From the NCBI RefSeq assembly GCF_005239225.2, contig NC_133298.1:3472001-3536000 (forward strand): a stretch of 64,000 nucleotides of DNA, written 5' to 3'. The notes beneath the pieces were generated by a model. It saw nothing but the letters and a program-made list of their open reading frames with translations, searched no databases and was not told where the DNA came from. Of this stretch, positions 47,584 through 60,423 are shown piece by piece (the first letter of the stretch is position 1; each line of letters starts with the position of its first letter). The translations under genes were made by a program, and so were the position numbers. Source of the DNA: Populus alba. Taxonomy: Eukaryota > Streptophyta > Magnoliopsida > Malpighiales > Salicaceae.

Positions 47584-50500
47584 AGATTTGAATAAATTCA
47601 TCTCGAAGCTTGATTGCACCGTCCTGTTCCCCATGCCCTCACTTTCTTTATTTCTTTTTATATTTGATCTGAATATTTGTTATAGTTGTCACCTGGGACT
47701 TGTGAACACCTTACAAATGGAGATTTTTTCCCATTCTCTGTAATCTCTAAAGACTTCACTTAGGAATCATCATAATTTTGCTTTCTATTTGCCAGCCAAA
47801 GTGCTAAACAAAATCGATTATTTTACTTCTGTCTTCTTAGAAATCCAAATGAGGAGAGTATTTTTCACCCCAAACTCATTGCCTGTTAAAATTAATATGG
47901 GAGAAATGAGACCCAGTAATAGCCTCCGAATAGATCATCAATACGCCCCGTTGTGGCTGGTAAATATTGACATGTTTGTTAATGTTTCAGGTAAATAAAT
48001 ATATATTATTATTTAAAAGACATATACGTGAAATAAATATATTATTAGCCAATCATATGTTGATAACAAAATTAAATAAGAAATTAACAAAAAAATTAAT
48101 CAATTTTTTTTTAACTTTTAAGAAAAAATATCAGTTAGTTATATAATTATAAAACAATTACTTCATTGGTGGGTGTCAAATTCGAGACCATACAAAGATC
48201 TTCATACAAGCTGTTTGTGACTTGGGTGTGAGAGAAAGGTATCCATATGAAATCATAAAGCCACCAAATACCCAAAAAAAAAAACCGGTTTTACAATTTT
48301 TTACCATTAGTTAGGAAGTAGTTTATTACATGCGCTGTCAGTGTGGGTTCAACCAAAACTTGTTGGATTGTAAAAAAACATACATATATCCTAGGAAATT
48401 TTTTAGTGTTGTTATTGATTTTGGTATAACAATTTAAATTTAAAATTTATCAATATAACTTTTGTTTACCATAGATCTTAAATATTAAAAGATTAAATTA
48501 AAAAAACTAAAAAATCCATAAAAAATAAAAACATCATATTAAAAGATAAAATTAAAAAAAAAACAAAAAAAAAACTATTATTATATAATAAAACATAAAA
48601 AAAAGGATACATTATCAATTTAAAATTGAATGGTAAAATTAAATAAAAAACAACAAAAACTAAAAAAATATTAAAAAAAAATTGAAAAACACGAAAGAAC
48701 AATAAAAAATACTCAAATGAATGTTGATTATAAGGAGTGTACGACTTATCTTCCTCTTTTTTGTTAGAAAAGAAATTATATAGATAATAGGTCGTTAGAA
48801 AGAGATGTCGGGTTATATCTAAGCTTTGATAACAACATTTTTAATACTAAAAATCTCAATTAATCCATACATATCTTGGAAGGAAAGTTTTGAAAATAAG
48901 AGTGGCGACATGCACTGCCCAGAAACATCACGCAACCCCCTCGTTAGCACTTGCATTACACGGTTTAGCCATGCTGACCATTTGAGCTAAGGCCAAACAG
49001 CCAGCATTCTAGACGTTTAGCCTATGCCAAAAATAGCTAGAATCTCCATTCTAGTTGTGTGGTCAGTCCCAAATGACTAGAATCCCTGATATTTTTGGAC
49101 CCGGGTTTGTCCAATAATATGTCGACATGCTCTTGTATATTTTTTTTTCTTCCACAAACTTATATGTATATAATTTTTCTGCGCACATTTTTTTCTATAT
49201 TTTTCACCTTTCAGAAGCGGGTGTAGCGTTGTACCATGACTAAACACCAATTTCCTGAGCAGTGTTTGAAGCACTTCACTATCTTTTTTTATTGGTGTCG
49301 ACACGAAGGAGTGGTGGTTAAGCTTTGATAAACTTAATTTGTTTTTTGTATCTAATTTTTTTATTTTTATATTGTTAACTTTTTTAATCTTTTTTTATCA
49401 ATTTTTTTCTTTAATTTAACTTCTCATCATTTTTTATTTTATTTAATATATCATATTTCATTGTGATTCCTTTTTTGTTATTTGTTTTATTTTTTTGTAA
49501 TTAAATTTTATTTTTAATTTCATCCCTTAACATTTGATTTCAAATTAATTTTATATCAAATTTAATCTTTATTTTTTATTACTATTTTTTTTTTTGATTT
49601 TTTTATTGTATTTTTTTCTTTAAATTTTTGTTATGTTATTTTTTAGATTTTACTTTTTATGGATTGGTTTCCAAGCTCATGTATAGGATCGAAAGTTTAT
49701 AAAGTTGATTTTGATCCTTTTTGAAGTTATTTTTTAAAATTATTTTTTTTAAAAAAAAAATTCTTTAATAATTGATCTATTAAAAAATGGTCTTTCACCT
49801 TTTTTTTTTTTATTAAATTATCACAATCATCTGTTTAAAATCATGTTTTATTAGGTTATTATTAGGTTATCACAACAATATGTTCTGGATCGAGTCAATT
49901 TTAAAGTTTGCCTCTAAAATTAAAATATTGGTTTTCTCACCTTTAAGCAACTAGACTGTCATTTACCAACCTGCCCGTTGCAACTGCAGCTAAATTTTGA
50001 AATTCTGAAACTATTTTCCATTTATAGCTAAAAAATAAATATTTATTATCTATTGAGAATGGAATGATTATCATAAACAATTTTTTTCCTTCAAGACCTC
50101 TAGCATAAACAATCAGGGCATGCCTAATCTTCATTTATCTAAAATAATACATTACTAATCTAAGAAATTGCAAAATGTTATGGCATTGTATAAAATATTT
50201 GCATCCATATAAACAGATAAAAAAAAAAACATAAGCAACAAACAAACAATATCTTTGTTATCTTTTTCTCTCTTTTTTTTTTCTATCAAACACAGTTTTG
50301 TTCTCATTATTTCCGATCTCCAGTATTTTGAGAACAGTATCACTAATTTACCAACAGATGATGAGAAAGCAAGCAACAAGGATAAAGCTGATATGAAAAA
50401 ATCAAACAAAATCATGGTAATTTTATTTTCTACATGTACACAACAATTACAATCACAACAGGAGTCCAATATCGAGGCTGATCAAATGCTACATGGCACG

Positions 50501-50848
50501 AGTTGTGAACTTATGAAAAATTATATAAAAAAATAGGAAAAATAAATCTACAACCATGATTGCTGAGAAAACACTTTCAGAAAACAATTTCACGATTCAT
50601 CACCTTGGTGCATAGTTACAACCAACCTATCCAAGGAGCAATTCTCTCTAACAAGATGGTTTCCTCACCTTTGTGCACTGTTAAAACAAACGTGTTCAAG
50701 GAGCAGGGGGCTCCTTCCTTCTACTTCAGACAATAAAAGCTATGCGTTAACATTTGTCATTCTTCTGGACCTAAGAAAGAGCCTTTCCCCAAGGACATCT
50801 GGATACATCTGAACTAAGCTTTTGCATCTGTTTCAAGAGAACTTGGTA
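47584..50848. other. Intergenic region between HINT2 and ARAD1
   Basis: The first 200 bp are presumably the HINT2 3' UTR. The rest is AT-rich. 49320-49700 is strongly T-rich ('ttttttatc', 'aatttttttctttaa'). Small open frames at 47789-47998 and 50255-50536 have no family features. No RNA gene is supported. Confidence 0.6.
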
Positions 50849-53818
50849 TCACAAGGAAGTGATATGTGCACTCTGGTTTGTGCATAGACAAGAACAGTCT
50901 GGTTCAGTAGAATCCTTCTTAACAAGCCGTTTGTCGCGATTAATCATCAGTTGAATAAGAGGCAGTTTTTGTGCTACTTCACGCCATATTTCATTCACGG
51001 TTCCATTTGAATCGCTGTACATAAAATATCGCTTCACCTGAATCATACAATTCAAAATAGCAACCTTTAAAATATAAGCAACTGATGTTACAACAAGTTT
51101 TGATCACTAAAGAAATGACTTCAACAAGTCAGATATGAAGGAATGAATGGAATGTAAGTATATAACTACAGATACTTTTAAAGCTATTTTTTTTATTCCA
51201 TCTTCATTCAGCATGCAAGTATACTTATTATGGTCATCCCTATAAAAAAAATGTTTAAGATCATGCTTTTTAATTAGTTAAATACGTTTAAAGCTATTTT
51301 TTTTTTATTCCATCTTTGTTCAGCATGCAAGTACTGATACTTATTATGGTCATCCATATATAAATATGTTTAAAATCATGCCTTTTAATTAGCTTTCTTG
51401 ATGCATATGGAAACAACACAGGAAAAACAATAAGCACAAAGCAACACAGAATTTTGCCGAATAGGGTCACCAGACAAAAATCCTAATTTGAAATTGTATT
51501 GCTCAATATTTTCTCTTCTAGTAGTCTTTTTTCTCAGGTTTAAAACTCCTTAAATAAACCCAAAAACTAATCTAAATAAACTATGAAACCTGAAAATAAA
51601 GGAAAAGGCATGAAAGTCCTAAACAAAATAGAAAAAATAAAATTATTAGGCATAATATTTAATTTCATAAACCAAATAGTAAAAAATAAAAATAACTAGG
51701 AAAAATAATTTTCCTTAAAACCTCTGGCATCATTTCTTCAGCCAAGAAAAAGAAACTTCAGTTTTTACTAGTACAATGCTCCCTCATCCCACTTATATTT
51801 AATACAGACAGGAATTCCAAATCCCTACTTCTAACAAAAGATTCATCATTTCCTTCCAAGAATACTCAATAACCAAGACAGCTACAGAACAATGACAATA
51901 CAATGAAAGATTAAGATGAGAGCAACAAAGACTGGCAACACCTTCAGCAATATAGAAGGTTGCATTATAAGTAAATGCAAGTAAAATTTACCTCTCTCAT
52001 TTCTTTCTGATATTCCAGAATTTTCTCAGTGGATACTGCTCTCAGCATTCCAACTAAATATCCTGGCTTTAGAGAAGACTCAGTGTCCACAAAAATCGCA
52101 ATCTTTCTGTAGTCTATGACATCTTCAAAAGGTAACTCAATGCTATCACTGACTATCAATGGAACACACAAACTAACAATGGAATCAAATAGTCGGCAAG
52201 CTGAAGGAGTATCACCAGCAGGATTCAAACAGAACTTTGAAGTATGCATGCCACGCGTAGCTGTGCGTCGATTCTCCCTAGATTGTGTGCCATGCCTTAT
52301 TACAACATCCTCTTCTTTCTCAAGCATTTGAAAAAGCAGATCACGAATTTTTCCACCCTATAAACACAAAGCATTCAAAGAAAACATGAGATCATGAATA
52401 ATAGTTACCTAAATATCAGTAAAAGTGATATTTTTCTTTCAATAAAACATCTTCATATGCCATGCTATATCACCTTTATCCATTTGGGGCAGTACTAAGG
52501 ATGGTCACTTCAAACAAAACTATGTATTAGTATCTCTACTTAGAATGACAAGTAATTCTTAAGGGAAGTGATCACTAGTGACATAAGCACCTATTTCTGT
52601 CTATGGAACTACAATGCATTAATCTCACTACTGGTTTGGAGATACTTAAAGCAACTACCCCTGGTGCTTCATCACAATACACCCATAACAATGTTATCTT
52701 TCAATTTCTCAAAATCATAATTAACATTTCTCCAACAAGTTTCTATAATCTTTAAAAACAATCATCTTTCCTATACACCCATGAATAACGAAAACGTTTT
52801 AACAATTCTCCACACCTATACCCTTCTCTCAACCAAACAAGGGCATAGACACGTCAATTCTAAAATTTATAACACGAATAATGCTAAGAACAATAGTTCT
52901 TGATCAAATTATCATCTATAATTTTATCTTTCAATTTCTCACACACAATAAATATTTTCTTTCAGCAGCTTCACATGGACTATAAGAAAATAAACTTACA
53001 TCTTTCCGGTACCGATTGCCCATGAAAAACAAGAGCGTTTTCCTCTCCTCCACGCCAATATCGCCATTATAGACATTAATCCTATGCGAGTAAGGCACGA
53101 TGACATCCTTAATCAAGGACCCTTGATCACTTCTAACCCGCCCGAAATCTGACAATAACAAAACCGCATTCTTGACCCGGTCCAAGACCCGATAAAGTGC
53201 ATTCGGATCCCCAGCAAAAACCACATGATCCCTCCCATTATTCCTCCTCCAATACTCCTGCTCCTCTAACCACTCCACCAGCTCTTCTTGCATCTTCTCA
53301 TCACTGTAAACCGGATCCGAACCGGGTACTGTCCCGGCCCGAGCTGGATTCACTATCAAACTGAGAGAAGAAAACACCGGAACATAAAACAAGTCAGCCT
53401 CCTCCGGGTCATTGACTTTCACCACAGGTGACCCAACCCGGTCCAAATCGGGTCGGGAAAGATCCAAATACATGTACCATTCACCCATGTGTTGGTGACC
53501 CGGGTAACTCACCTTAGACAAGTCAGAAGAGCCACGCGCCAACGCGTGATTCTCGATGATTCCAGTAGTGAACTTCTTGGGCAGATCATACATGAAAACT
53601 CCAACTTTCTTCTCATTTTCCGTCACTTTCTCGGGAAATTCTTGGAAATTTTCTCGAGAAATTTGCTCGGCGAAGAGAGATGAAGTTGTGGAGGAGATAC
53701 CGGTAGTGGCGGCGGTGGTGGATGAGCTGAGGAAGGTGTTGAAGAAAGCATAGATGATGAGGATTGTGCATGCAGAGAAAATAAGGGTTTGTTTTAATAG
53801 AGAGGATTTTCGCGCCAT
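50849..53818 (-). CDS. ARAD1: Exostosin-family GT47 arabinosyltransferase, ARAD1-like
   Basis: Golgi glycosyltransferase of family GT47 needed for pectic arabinan side chains in Arabidopsis. Three exons: 53818-53000, 52357-51992, 51037-50849; GT-AG introns, 1374 bp, 457 aa. Start MARKSSLLK is conserved with the Arabidopsis protein; an in-frame ATG at 53929 would add 37 residues and is less likely. A type II membrane anchor follows ([15 protein letters not shown], residues about 12-28). The exostosin domain shows [19 protein letters not shown]-like [59 protein letters not shown] and [14 protein letters not shown]. It ends [15 protein letters not shown]. The gene looks intact. Confidence 0.95.
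51176..51400. repeat. Tandem duplication of about 113 bp in ARAD1 intron 2
   Basis: Two units, about 51176-51287 and 51288-51400, share 'tttaaagctatttttttt', 'ttcagcatgcaagta', 'cttattatggtcatcc' and 'atcatgc(t/c)ttttaattag'. Confidence 0.85.
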
Positions 53819-53948
53819 TATGCGGGGAAGTTTGCTGGAATTTGGGGATTTAGGGGTTCTGATCTTTAATCTCTCACTCATAATTTTTGCTAGTGGTGGT
53901 GGAGGAGGGCTAGCTGAGTGCCGGAGCACGGTTATAATGTGCAGCTGA

Positions 53949-54815
53949 TGCGTCAGAAGATGCCACGTCTTTTGATGCTTTTAAGTAACTTAACGTGATT
54001 TTGGGAAGGCGAATCAGTGTATCTAGTGTATCTAGTAGTAGTCTAATCACTTTCAAAATTCTTTTTATCTTTTAAATCAAGAAAATGATATGAAGATTTG
54101 TCTTGATCAAGTTGTCCAAAATAATCATTACTTTTTTTTAATGAATATGCTTTAGAATTATGATCAATATTTTTTTATCTAATTTTCTTGTAATAAAAGT
54201 TAGATTTAACAAAACTATATTTTTTTCCAGCATAAAATAATTTAATTTTTAATTTTTAAAATTTATTTTAGCATGGTCAAAAAAATATAAAAAATCAAAA
54301 TTTAAAGATAAAAAAAATTAATTTTTTTTTTAAAATATGGTTACATCACAATGTCAAGCACCATCTATGTATTTGATATTGTAGTGTAGAGTATTTGTTT
54401 TTAAAAGTAATTATTGTTTGAAAATATATTAAAATAATTTTTTTAAAATTTTTTTGATATCATCATATTAAAATTATTAAAAAAAATACTAAAAAGACAT
54501 AGTTTTGATGTTTTTTCATACTAAATATATTTTAAAAGGTACCCCGACACAAATTAAAATGCAATACTAAATAATAACCTCTAAAATTGGTTCAATTGTA
54601 TGTTAATTAATGAATTTGTGACTTATAATTTAACCCAAATTAATTTTCAAATGAAATAAAAATATATATCAATATAATTAATTATGTGTTTGACAATGAG
54701 TCACCAAATCTACTCTAAATTTAAATGATTTTATTAAATTTTTAGTGATATATTTAAATCTAAATGTGTGTTTAATATTGTGGTGCAGAATAATTTTTTT
54801 TAAATGAATATCACT

Positions 54816-54850
<35 letters not shown>

Positions 54851-56472
54851 CACCATTATATTAAAACTATAAAAAAAAAAAACTTAAAAAGACACACCAA
54901 ACACAAATTAAAACACAATACAAGATAATTTTTGCAATCGGTTCAATTGTATGTTAACTTAAAGAATTTGTGACTTATAATTTAACCTAGATTAAGTTTC
55001 AAATAAAATAAAAATATATCAATATAATTAATTATGTGTTTGACAATGGATTTTATTGAATTTTTAGTGATATAGTTGAATCAACGTCTAATTTTTTTTA
55101 TATAAAAATAATGAAATAATATTATTTTATATTGTTAATAAAAAGATTTGATACAAGGTAACCTATTGTAAATTGATTTGGTGACCATAATTGAGATCCT
55201 TCTCCGAATTAATTCCTAAACTAAATTTGACAACAATGATCAATAGATTCAATACTATTAGAATCACGAGAGTTTAATTTTATTGACCTTGTGTTAAACT
55301 TTTCATGAAATTGAATTAAATATATCAGATTATTTTTAATACAATGTATGGTAATAAATATTACTATAGTGGATAAATATTATCAAGGAATAATGATTAA
55401 AAAAAGGTTTTAAATTTTAAAGGGAATGGACCATGGGGTCGATGATTGAAAGTTTTGATGGATATATTTAGAGTATTTTCTTGCATAAAATAATGATATC
55501 AGGAGAATTTAGCTATGTTGCTTAACGATTTGATAAAAGAAAATAGCATGGCTATATCAAGAGGTGTTCATGACATTCTTGAAATAACAAAAATCAAATC
55601 AGCTTTGATTAGGGTTTTTTTTTTTTTTTTTTTTGCAATGCATAATAATGTGTCCAGCAAGTTTAATAATAATATTTTTTTTCTCCATTCAAGAAAAGTA
55701 TATGAACTGAAGTGCAAGATAAGGTTACAAAGTGACTTGTTCATCACATTATCAAGTTTACTTATTCATCACATTTTCAAGTTTTTCCAGTAGAGAATCT
55801 AACTTGAGATATATATTAGTTAGGTAATTTGATCAATTCAAATCATTACTCATTTCATTTGATGTAAGCCAAGAACTTGTAATGATAGTTTCTAAACCAT
55901 CCCAAGGCAAGTCCAGCTTAGAAGTTTGATAGGTTTATTAGGGTAAATCTACATCAATCGAATTTTTTTTATTTTATTAAAAAATCACATCATTTTTTTT
56001 TAAATAAAAGGTTTTAATTAGACAGACTATATTGCAAATCAACTTGAGTTTTTTATTAGGATACATTGAATCAATCCCTTGTATTTTTTTTATAAAAAAC
56101 CTCACCCGGCTAAAACCTCTATCACCGGTCAATCAACCATCATGAATTCTTGAAATTTGAACAATATAGAAATACTTAACCACCAATCTAATAATTTCCC
56201 TGTCTCCCCCACTTATTGAACTGATATACCATTTAATTGCTTAATCATTAACAGGAAATGGTGAAAGGAACAACCTTGACAGTAAAATTCATGCTCAGAA
56301 ATCCTGTGTGGTTTAGATGAAGTGCTTGACGAGAAGAAGGCCTTTAAGCGATACTTGGAAGCCAAAAGAAAGTTGAATTTAGCTTCTGAAATTCAACTTC
56401 TCCTCATTCCTTTGCACATAATTCACAAGGTCTAAATCGAGGGCTCTACAAGAATGATTTGTTAAACTATTA
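53949..56472. other. AT-rich intergenic region
   Basis: ARAD1 promoter side and ankyrin-gene 3' side. It contains a tandem duplication at 54372-55083 and a poly-T run at 55615-55633. A small frame at 55515-55793 has no family features. Confidence 0.6.
54372..55083. repeat. Tandem duplication of about 320-390 bp
   Basis: Unit 1 (about 54372-54757) and unit 2 (about 54766-55083) share 'ttcaattgtatgttaa', 'aatttgtgacttataattt', 'aattatgtgtttgacaatg' and 'aatttttagtgatat'. Unit 2 has gained a (TA)n run at about 54818-54846. The left part of each unit resembles the dispersed MITE core. Confidence 0.75.
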
Positions 56473-59400
56473 TCAGTATAGCATATCTGTGCTTTTTCGG
56501 GCGAAAATGCCAGCCCCGTATGAAGAATGGATCATATCAACAAAAAGTGGAAATTGTAAAAATGCAAATAAAGTTACAGGGACGGAGGAACCTAGAGAAA
56601 TAGGGACAACAATCCATGCCAATCGATGGTCAAGCACGATGCAAAAGGTTGCAGCAAATGCTACAAGCATGGCTGCTATAGAGCAAAAGAGTGTTGCAAG
56701 ACCTACTACCAATCTTTTCGGCAGGGACTCTACGAAATCTTCTTCGGCGTAACGAGAAGTAAGTATGGAAAGGAACATTAATATAGAAGTAACTGAAGAG
56801 AACAGTGCAAATGCATCTGCCACGGCAAAGACTATGAAAGATGTCGACGCCAGAACAAGTGGAGTGCCTTTGCTGTTGTCATTGCCTCCTGGAACTGTGA
56901 AAATTGCAGCAAACATCACTGTAGTAATTAGTGTAGCAAGAAGCATGCATGATGAAGCAGTATTCTTCATCCATTTCTCTCCTTCTTTAACCAGCCCTCT
57001 ATGTTCTTCGGTGAACAACATTCGAGGTGTTCTACCATTCTTGTCTCTCATCTCCTTCAATGAAGGCTGCACATTCTTCTCAACTTCCTAAAGATATTGC
57101 ATAGAAAACCAGAGTAAGAAATAAATAATCCTGTAGCTTCAAAATAGAAGTATGAGAAAGTTGTGGGTTCAGTTAGAACCTTGAACCACAATAATTCTCT
57201 CTGCATCTGAAGGGCTGCACCGGAAATAACATTAAGTTTATCCCGGGGTGCAATCATTCCAGCCAAATGCAATATGTTGGCATTGTTAGTATCTTTATAA
57301 GCAGTAATCATGTCCTTGTGTGCTCCAATATCATTAATGAGGTTGAAGATCTTTTCCTGGCGATGTGCTACGGCGATGTGAAAAATGCTTCTACTTTGCT
57401 CATTAACTTTCCATATTAAATCAGGATAAGAGCGTATAAGTGCAGTTATAAACTCAACAATTCCAAACTCTGCTGCAACGAAGAGTGGCTGTGAAGGGCT
57501 TGCAAGCAACTCTGCAATTTGGCAGTCATCCAATAACAGAACTTGTTCCCACGACAGCTTAACCAGCTCAAGAACTTGTGTGTGCATCAACTTCTTGTCA
57601 TAAACTGCCTTGATTCCTGGGACTATAAAAGAAAATAACTCAGAAAATGAACTTATTAATGTGAACTCAATGAACTCATTACTATATATTTCAGCATACC
57701 ACTCATTTGTATTGCACGGAAAAGTTGTCCCACCAAGCTGAGAGATTCTGTCATGATTCAAGAACCCAAATTGCCAAGTAATTCGAAGTCAAATTTCAGT
57801 ACTATGAAAGTATTAGTTTTATCATTAATGTAACTGACAAAATCTCTACCAGTATAAACTGATAAGATTGAGACTCGAAAAGTTTCTCTTATAAACAGAC
57901 AAGGTTAAGATCCATATGCCTTTATGTATGAAAGCTTTTGACTAAAATGCATTGGAAAAGTGATCATGAGTTTAATCAACAAACCTTGATTACTCCTGTG
58001 CCTATGGATTTGGAAGATGCTAGATGGGCAGCTGCATTTGGTAGGTACTTCCACAAAGATCCCTAAGAAGTATTTAAACTGCAACAGTTAATCATCACAG
58101 ACCAGAAAATAACAACAATTGAAGTCTGAAGATTCAAGATATAAGAAATATATGTGGTTTATTACAAACCAGTGGAAAGAATCCCTTCATGATTTGATGT
58201 TAATTTTAAGGGGGCAACAGAATATACTCACATGGATAAATAAATCTATGCCAGAATCCAAGCTCACTTTTGCTGGCAAACGCTGATGACTTTCGAGCTA
58301 AAACATGAAGTGCTGTCTCCCCATTTAAATCTCGCTGAATTGCTAATTCTGGTTGGTTTTGAACGATGCTCAAGGCTACATCTATGAATACAAAAGAAGG
58401 TTTAGTTAGGCCAGGCCCTGATCAAAATGCTATTCATTGAGTAACAGGAGCTGTTTCTTACCAAACAAATCGGTGCTGATGGTAGCAATAAGCAGACCGA
58501 TGTAGTCATCTCGCGTTAAATATTCGTCTGAAGTGACAGAGTAGAGATACCAGACCATGTCTTTGTGTCCGAATAACGCAGCTATATAAAGAGGCGTCAC
58601 TCCTCTGTTGTTCCTCATCATTGGCAAGTTTCTATTCTCGCTCACCATCATTTCTGCCATTTTGGTGACTCCTGAGGCAGCTGCATAACATAGAGCCGTA
58701 TTATTGTACTTGTTCCGTAAAGCTAGATCGGTTCGCGTCATCGACCTGACCACCTCCTCAACAAACTTGGTATGTTTAGCCCCTGCTGCGATATGGAGAA
58801 CCGTGTCCATCTCCTTGGTGATCCTAACATTTATAGCTCCTGGATGGGATTTAAAGAACTCATCAGCCTTTTCCCAGTCACCCTTCATTGCAGCTTGGTA
58901 TAAAGGTGCGTATAAGGTAAGCCCAGTGGCTCTTCTATTTCCTGTCATGAAATAAATCAATCATTAATTCTCATATGTTTACCTCAACTCCTCAGGATGC
59001 ACAAGACAAAACTGGCAACAAATTATACAATCTATGCTTACTGTGTACTGACCTTTCACAAGACCATGTGAAATCGTCGGAGGAGCTGGGAGAGGTGCAG
59101 CTGCAGATTTGCTATGAAGGTCAATGCTAGCAGGTGCTGAAACAGATTGTTGCTTGGTTAAGTCAATTGTCACAGTCCGCTCCGAGCAAAGAGTTGCAGG
59201 TGCTGAATTGGGGAATGTGTTGAAAAGTGATTGCATCCGCTGAAGAGACCCAATTGCGTTTTCTTTATGAAGCTGAGCAGCAGCCGGTGATGGAGCAGAA
59301 CTCTCATGATCAGTTATGTCAATTGAAACATGATGTTGTGAGTTCAGGGATGCAACTGCAGGGGCTGCTGAACGGGGAAGAACCTTAAGCAACTCCTGCT

Positions 59401-59596
59401 TTTCCACTACAAGATGCTTGTCAACTGCAGTTTCTGGAAGAGAAGGCATGAACCGAGGGACTTGATGTGAATACGAAGAAGTTGTTGCATAGCCTCTCCC
59501 AGATGTTGAAGTACTAATTTCCATACTCGGACCAGAAAACCTTTCCGGGAAGCATGAAGAGATTGAAGGAGATCTTTCCAACTTGATACGACTCAT
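56473..59596 (-). CDS. Ankyrin-repeat PGG-domain membrane protein, ITN1/ACD6 type
   Basis: Plant ankyrin-repeat membrane protein; relatives act in salt, ROS and salicylate signalling at the plasma membrane. Proposed exons: 59596-59053, 58941-58462, 58381-58233, 58078-57985, 57622-57180, 57087-56473. Exon 1 codes for a Ser/Ala/Pro-rich, probably disordered N-terminus. Exon 2 has ankyrin repeats (LYQAAMKGDW; TVLHIAAGAKH; TPLYIAALFGHKDMV). Exon 5 has more (LFVAAEFGIVEFI; SIFHIAVAHRQEKIFNLI; NANILHLAG). Exon 6 is the PGG domain (WMKNTASSCMLLATLITTV; FTVPGG) with four membrane segments, stop at 56473. Exon 3 carries an apparent one-base deletion (GGG for GGGG near 58319-58323), and the exact exon 3/4 junction is uncertain. 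The closest relative cannot be named. Confidence 0.8.
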
Positions 59597-60133
59597 AATT
59601 TCTCACAAAATCTTCAAATTGCAAAATGTGCAAGAGAAGTACGCCACAAACAAACAATCGATGCACGTACATATATATATATATATAACATATCATCATC
59701 ACAAAAATTCAAGTGTGAAAGCACATCAACAAACAAACAAAACAAAGCAAGTAAAGAAAAGAAAAACACAGTACACGTACGAAATAGGCAAATGCAAGTA
59801 ATAATTCAAAAAGGGAAGCTTCTTTACTCTGCAAGGAGGACCCACATATCCCCATCTGCCTTTTGAAATTGTGGTTTCGACAGGTATTGCAAACTTTCCT
59901 GGAATCATACTATTGACCTTCAAAGTTGCTCCACTTGGAGAAAATCTTCCGTTGATGTGGCCTAGCAGTGCCAAGTAGTTTCTGACAACATAATTTGAAA
60001 TTATCTTATCACTTCTAGAATTCTGATAAGTCTACTACAAATTGACCAATCTTACTTGATGGTAAATGTCAATAGCATTCACACGGAAAAAATTCAAACC
60101 ATGCTCACATGTTATCTTTATCAAAGAACCATC
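59597..60133. other. Upstream flank of the ankyrin gene
   Basis: Likely promoter and leader, with a TA tract near 59668-59687. The minus strand at 59974-59726 is open and moderately GC-rich (GHINGRFSPSGATLKV), but I recognise no family. It may be a 5' UTR exon or an unrelated fragment. Confidence 0.4.
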
Positions 60134-60423
60134 TGAACCCAAAAATTTAAGTTATTAGATGAGGTTTTAGGATATGATTTATATTATTATCTAACACACT
60201 CCCTCAAATGAAAGCCCTTTGAACTTGAAATTTTATACAGACTCATATTACTTTATGCATAATTTTTTTATCAAATAAATAAGGATGATGAGATTTCGAA
60301 CTCGTGATCGTTTTTGGTTATTAAAGCTCTGATATCATATTAAAATTCATTTTAATTCAAAAACTTAATTTATTAAATGAAATTTTAAAAATATAATTTA
60401 TAATTTTATATTATTCTCTAACA
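60134..60423 (-). mobile_element. TRIM-like miniature LTR retrotransposon
   Basis: Two AT-rich direct repeats of about 63-85 bp (60134-60196 and about 60338-60423), each ending CTAACA, flank only 140 bp. On the minus strand the piece beside the first repeat reads CATTTGAGGGAGTG (purine tract) and that beside the second reads TGATATCAGAGC (near-perfect Met-tRNA primer site). There is no coding capacity. This is the standard layout of terminal-repeat retrotransposons in miniature. Target duplication is not clear. Confidence 0.75.

Noticed and set aside
47789..47998. 69-codon frame after HINT2
   Set aside because: No start context, splice support or family signal; probably spacer or 3' flank.
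48930..49040. Possible tRNA or SINE ('ccatgctgaccatttgagctaagg')
   Set aside because: No paired arms or A/B boxes could be laid out.
50255..50536. 93-codon frame upstream of the ARAD1 3' end
   Set aside because: Low-complexity Lys/Ser/Asp composition, AT-rich codons, no homologue recognised.
55515..55793. 92-codon frame containing a poly-Phe run
   Set aside because: The poly-Phe comes from a T19 homopolymer; no protein-like features.
57985..58078. Alternative reading of ankyrin exon 4 beginning GSLWKYLP
   Set aside because: Its phase does not fit exon 5, while the longer exon with acceptor TTGCAG at 58079 does; still uncertain because exon 3 is shifted.
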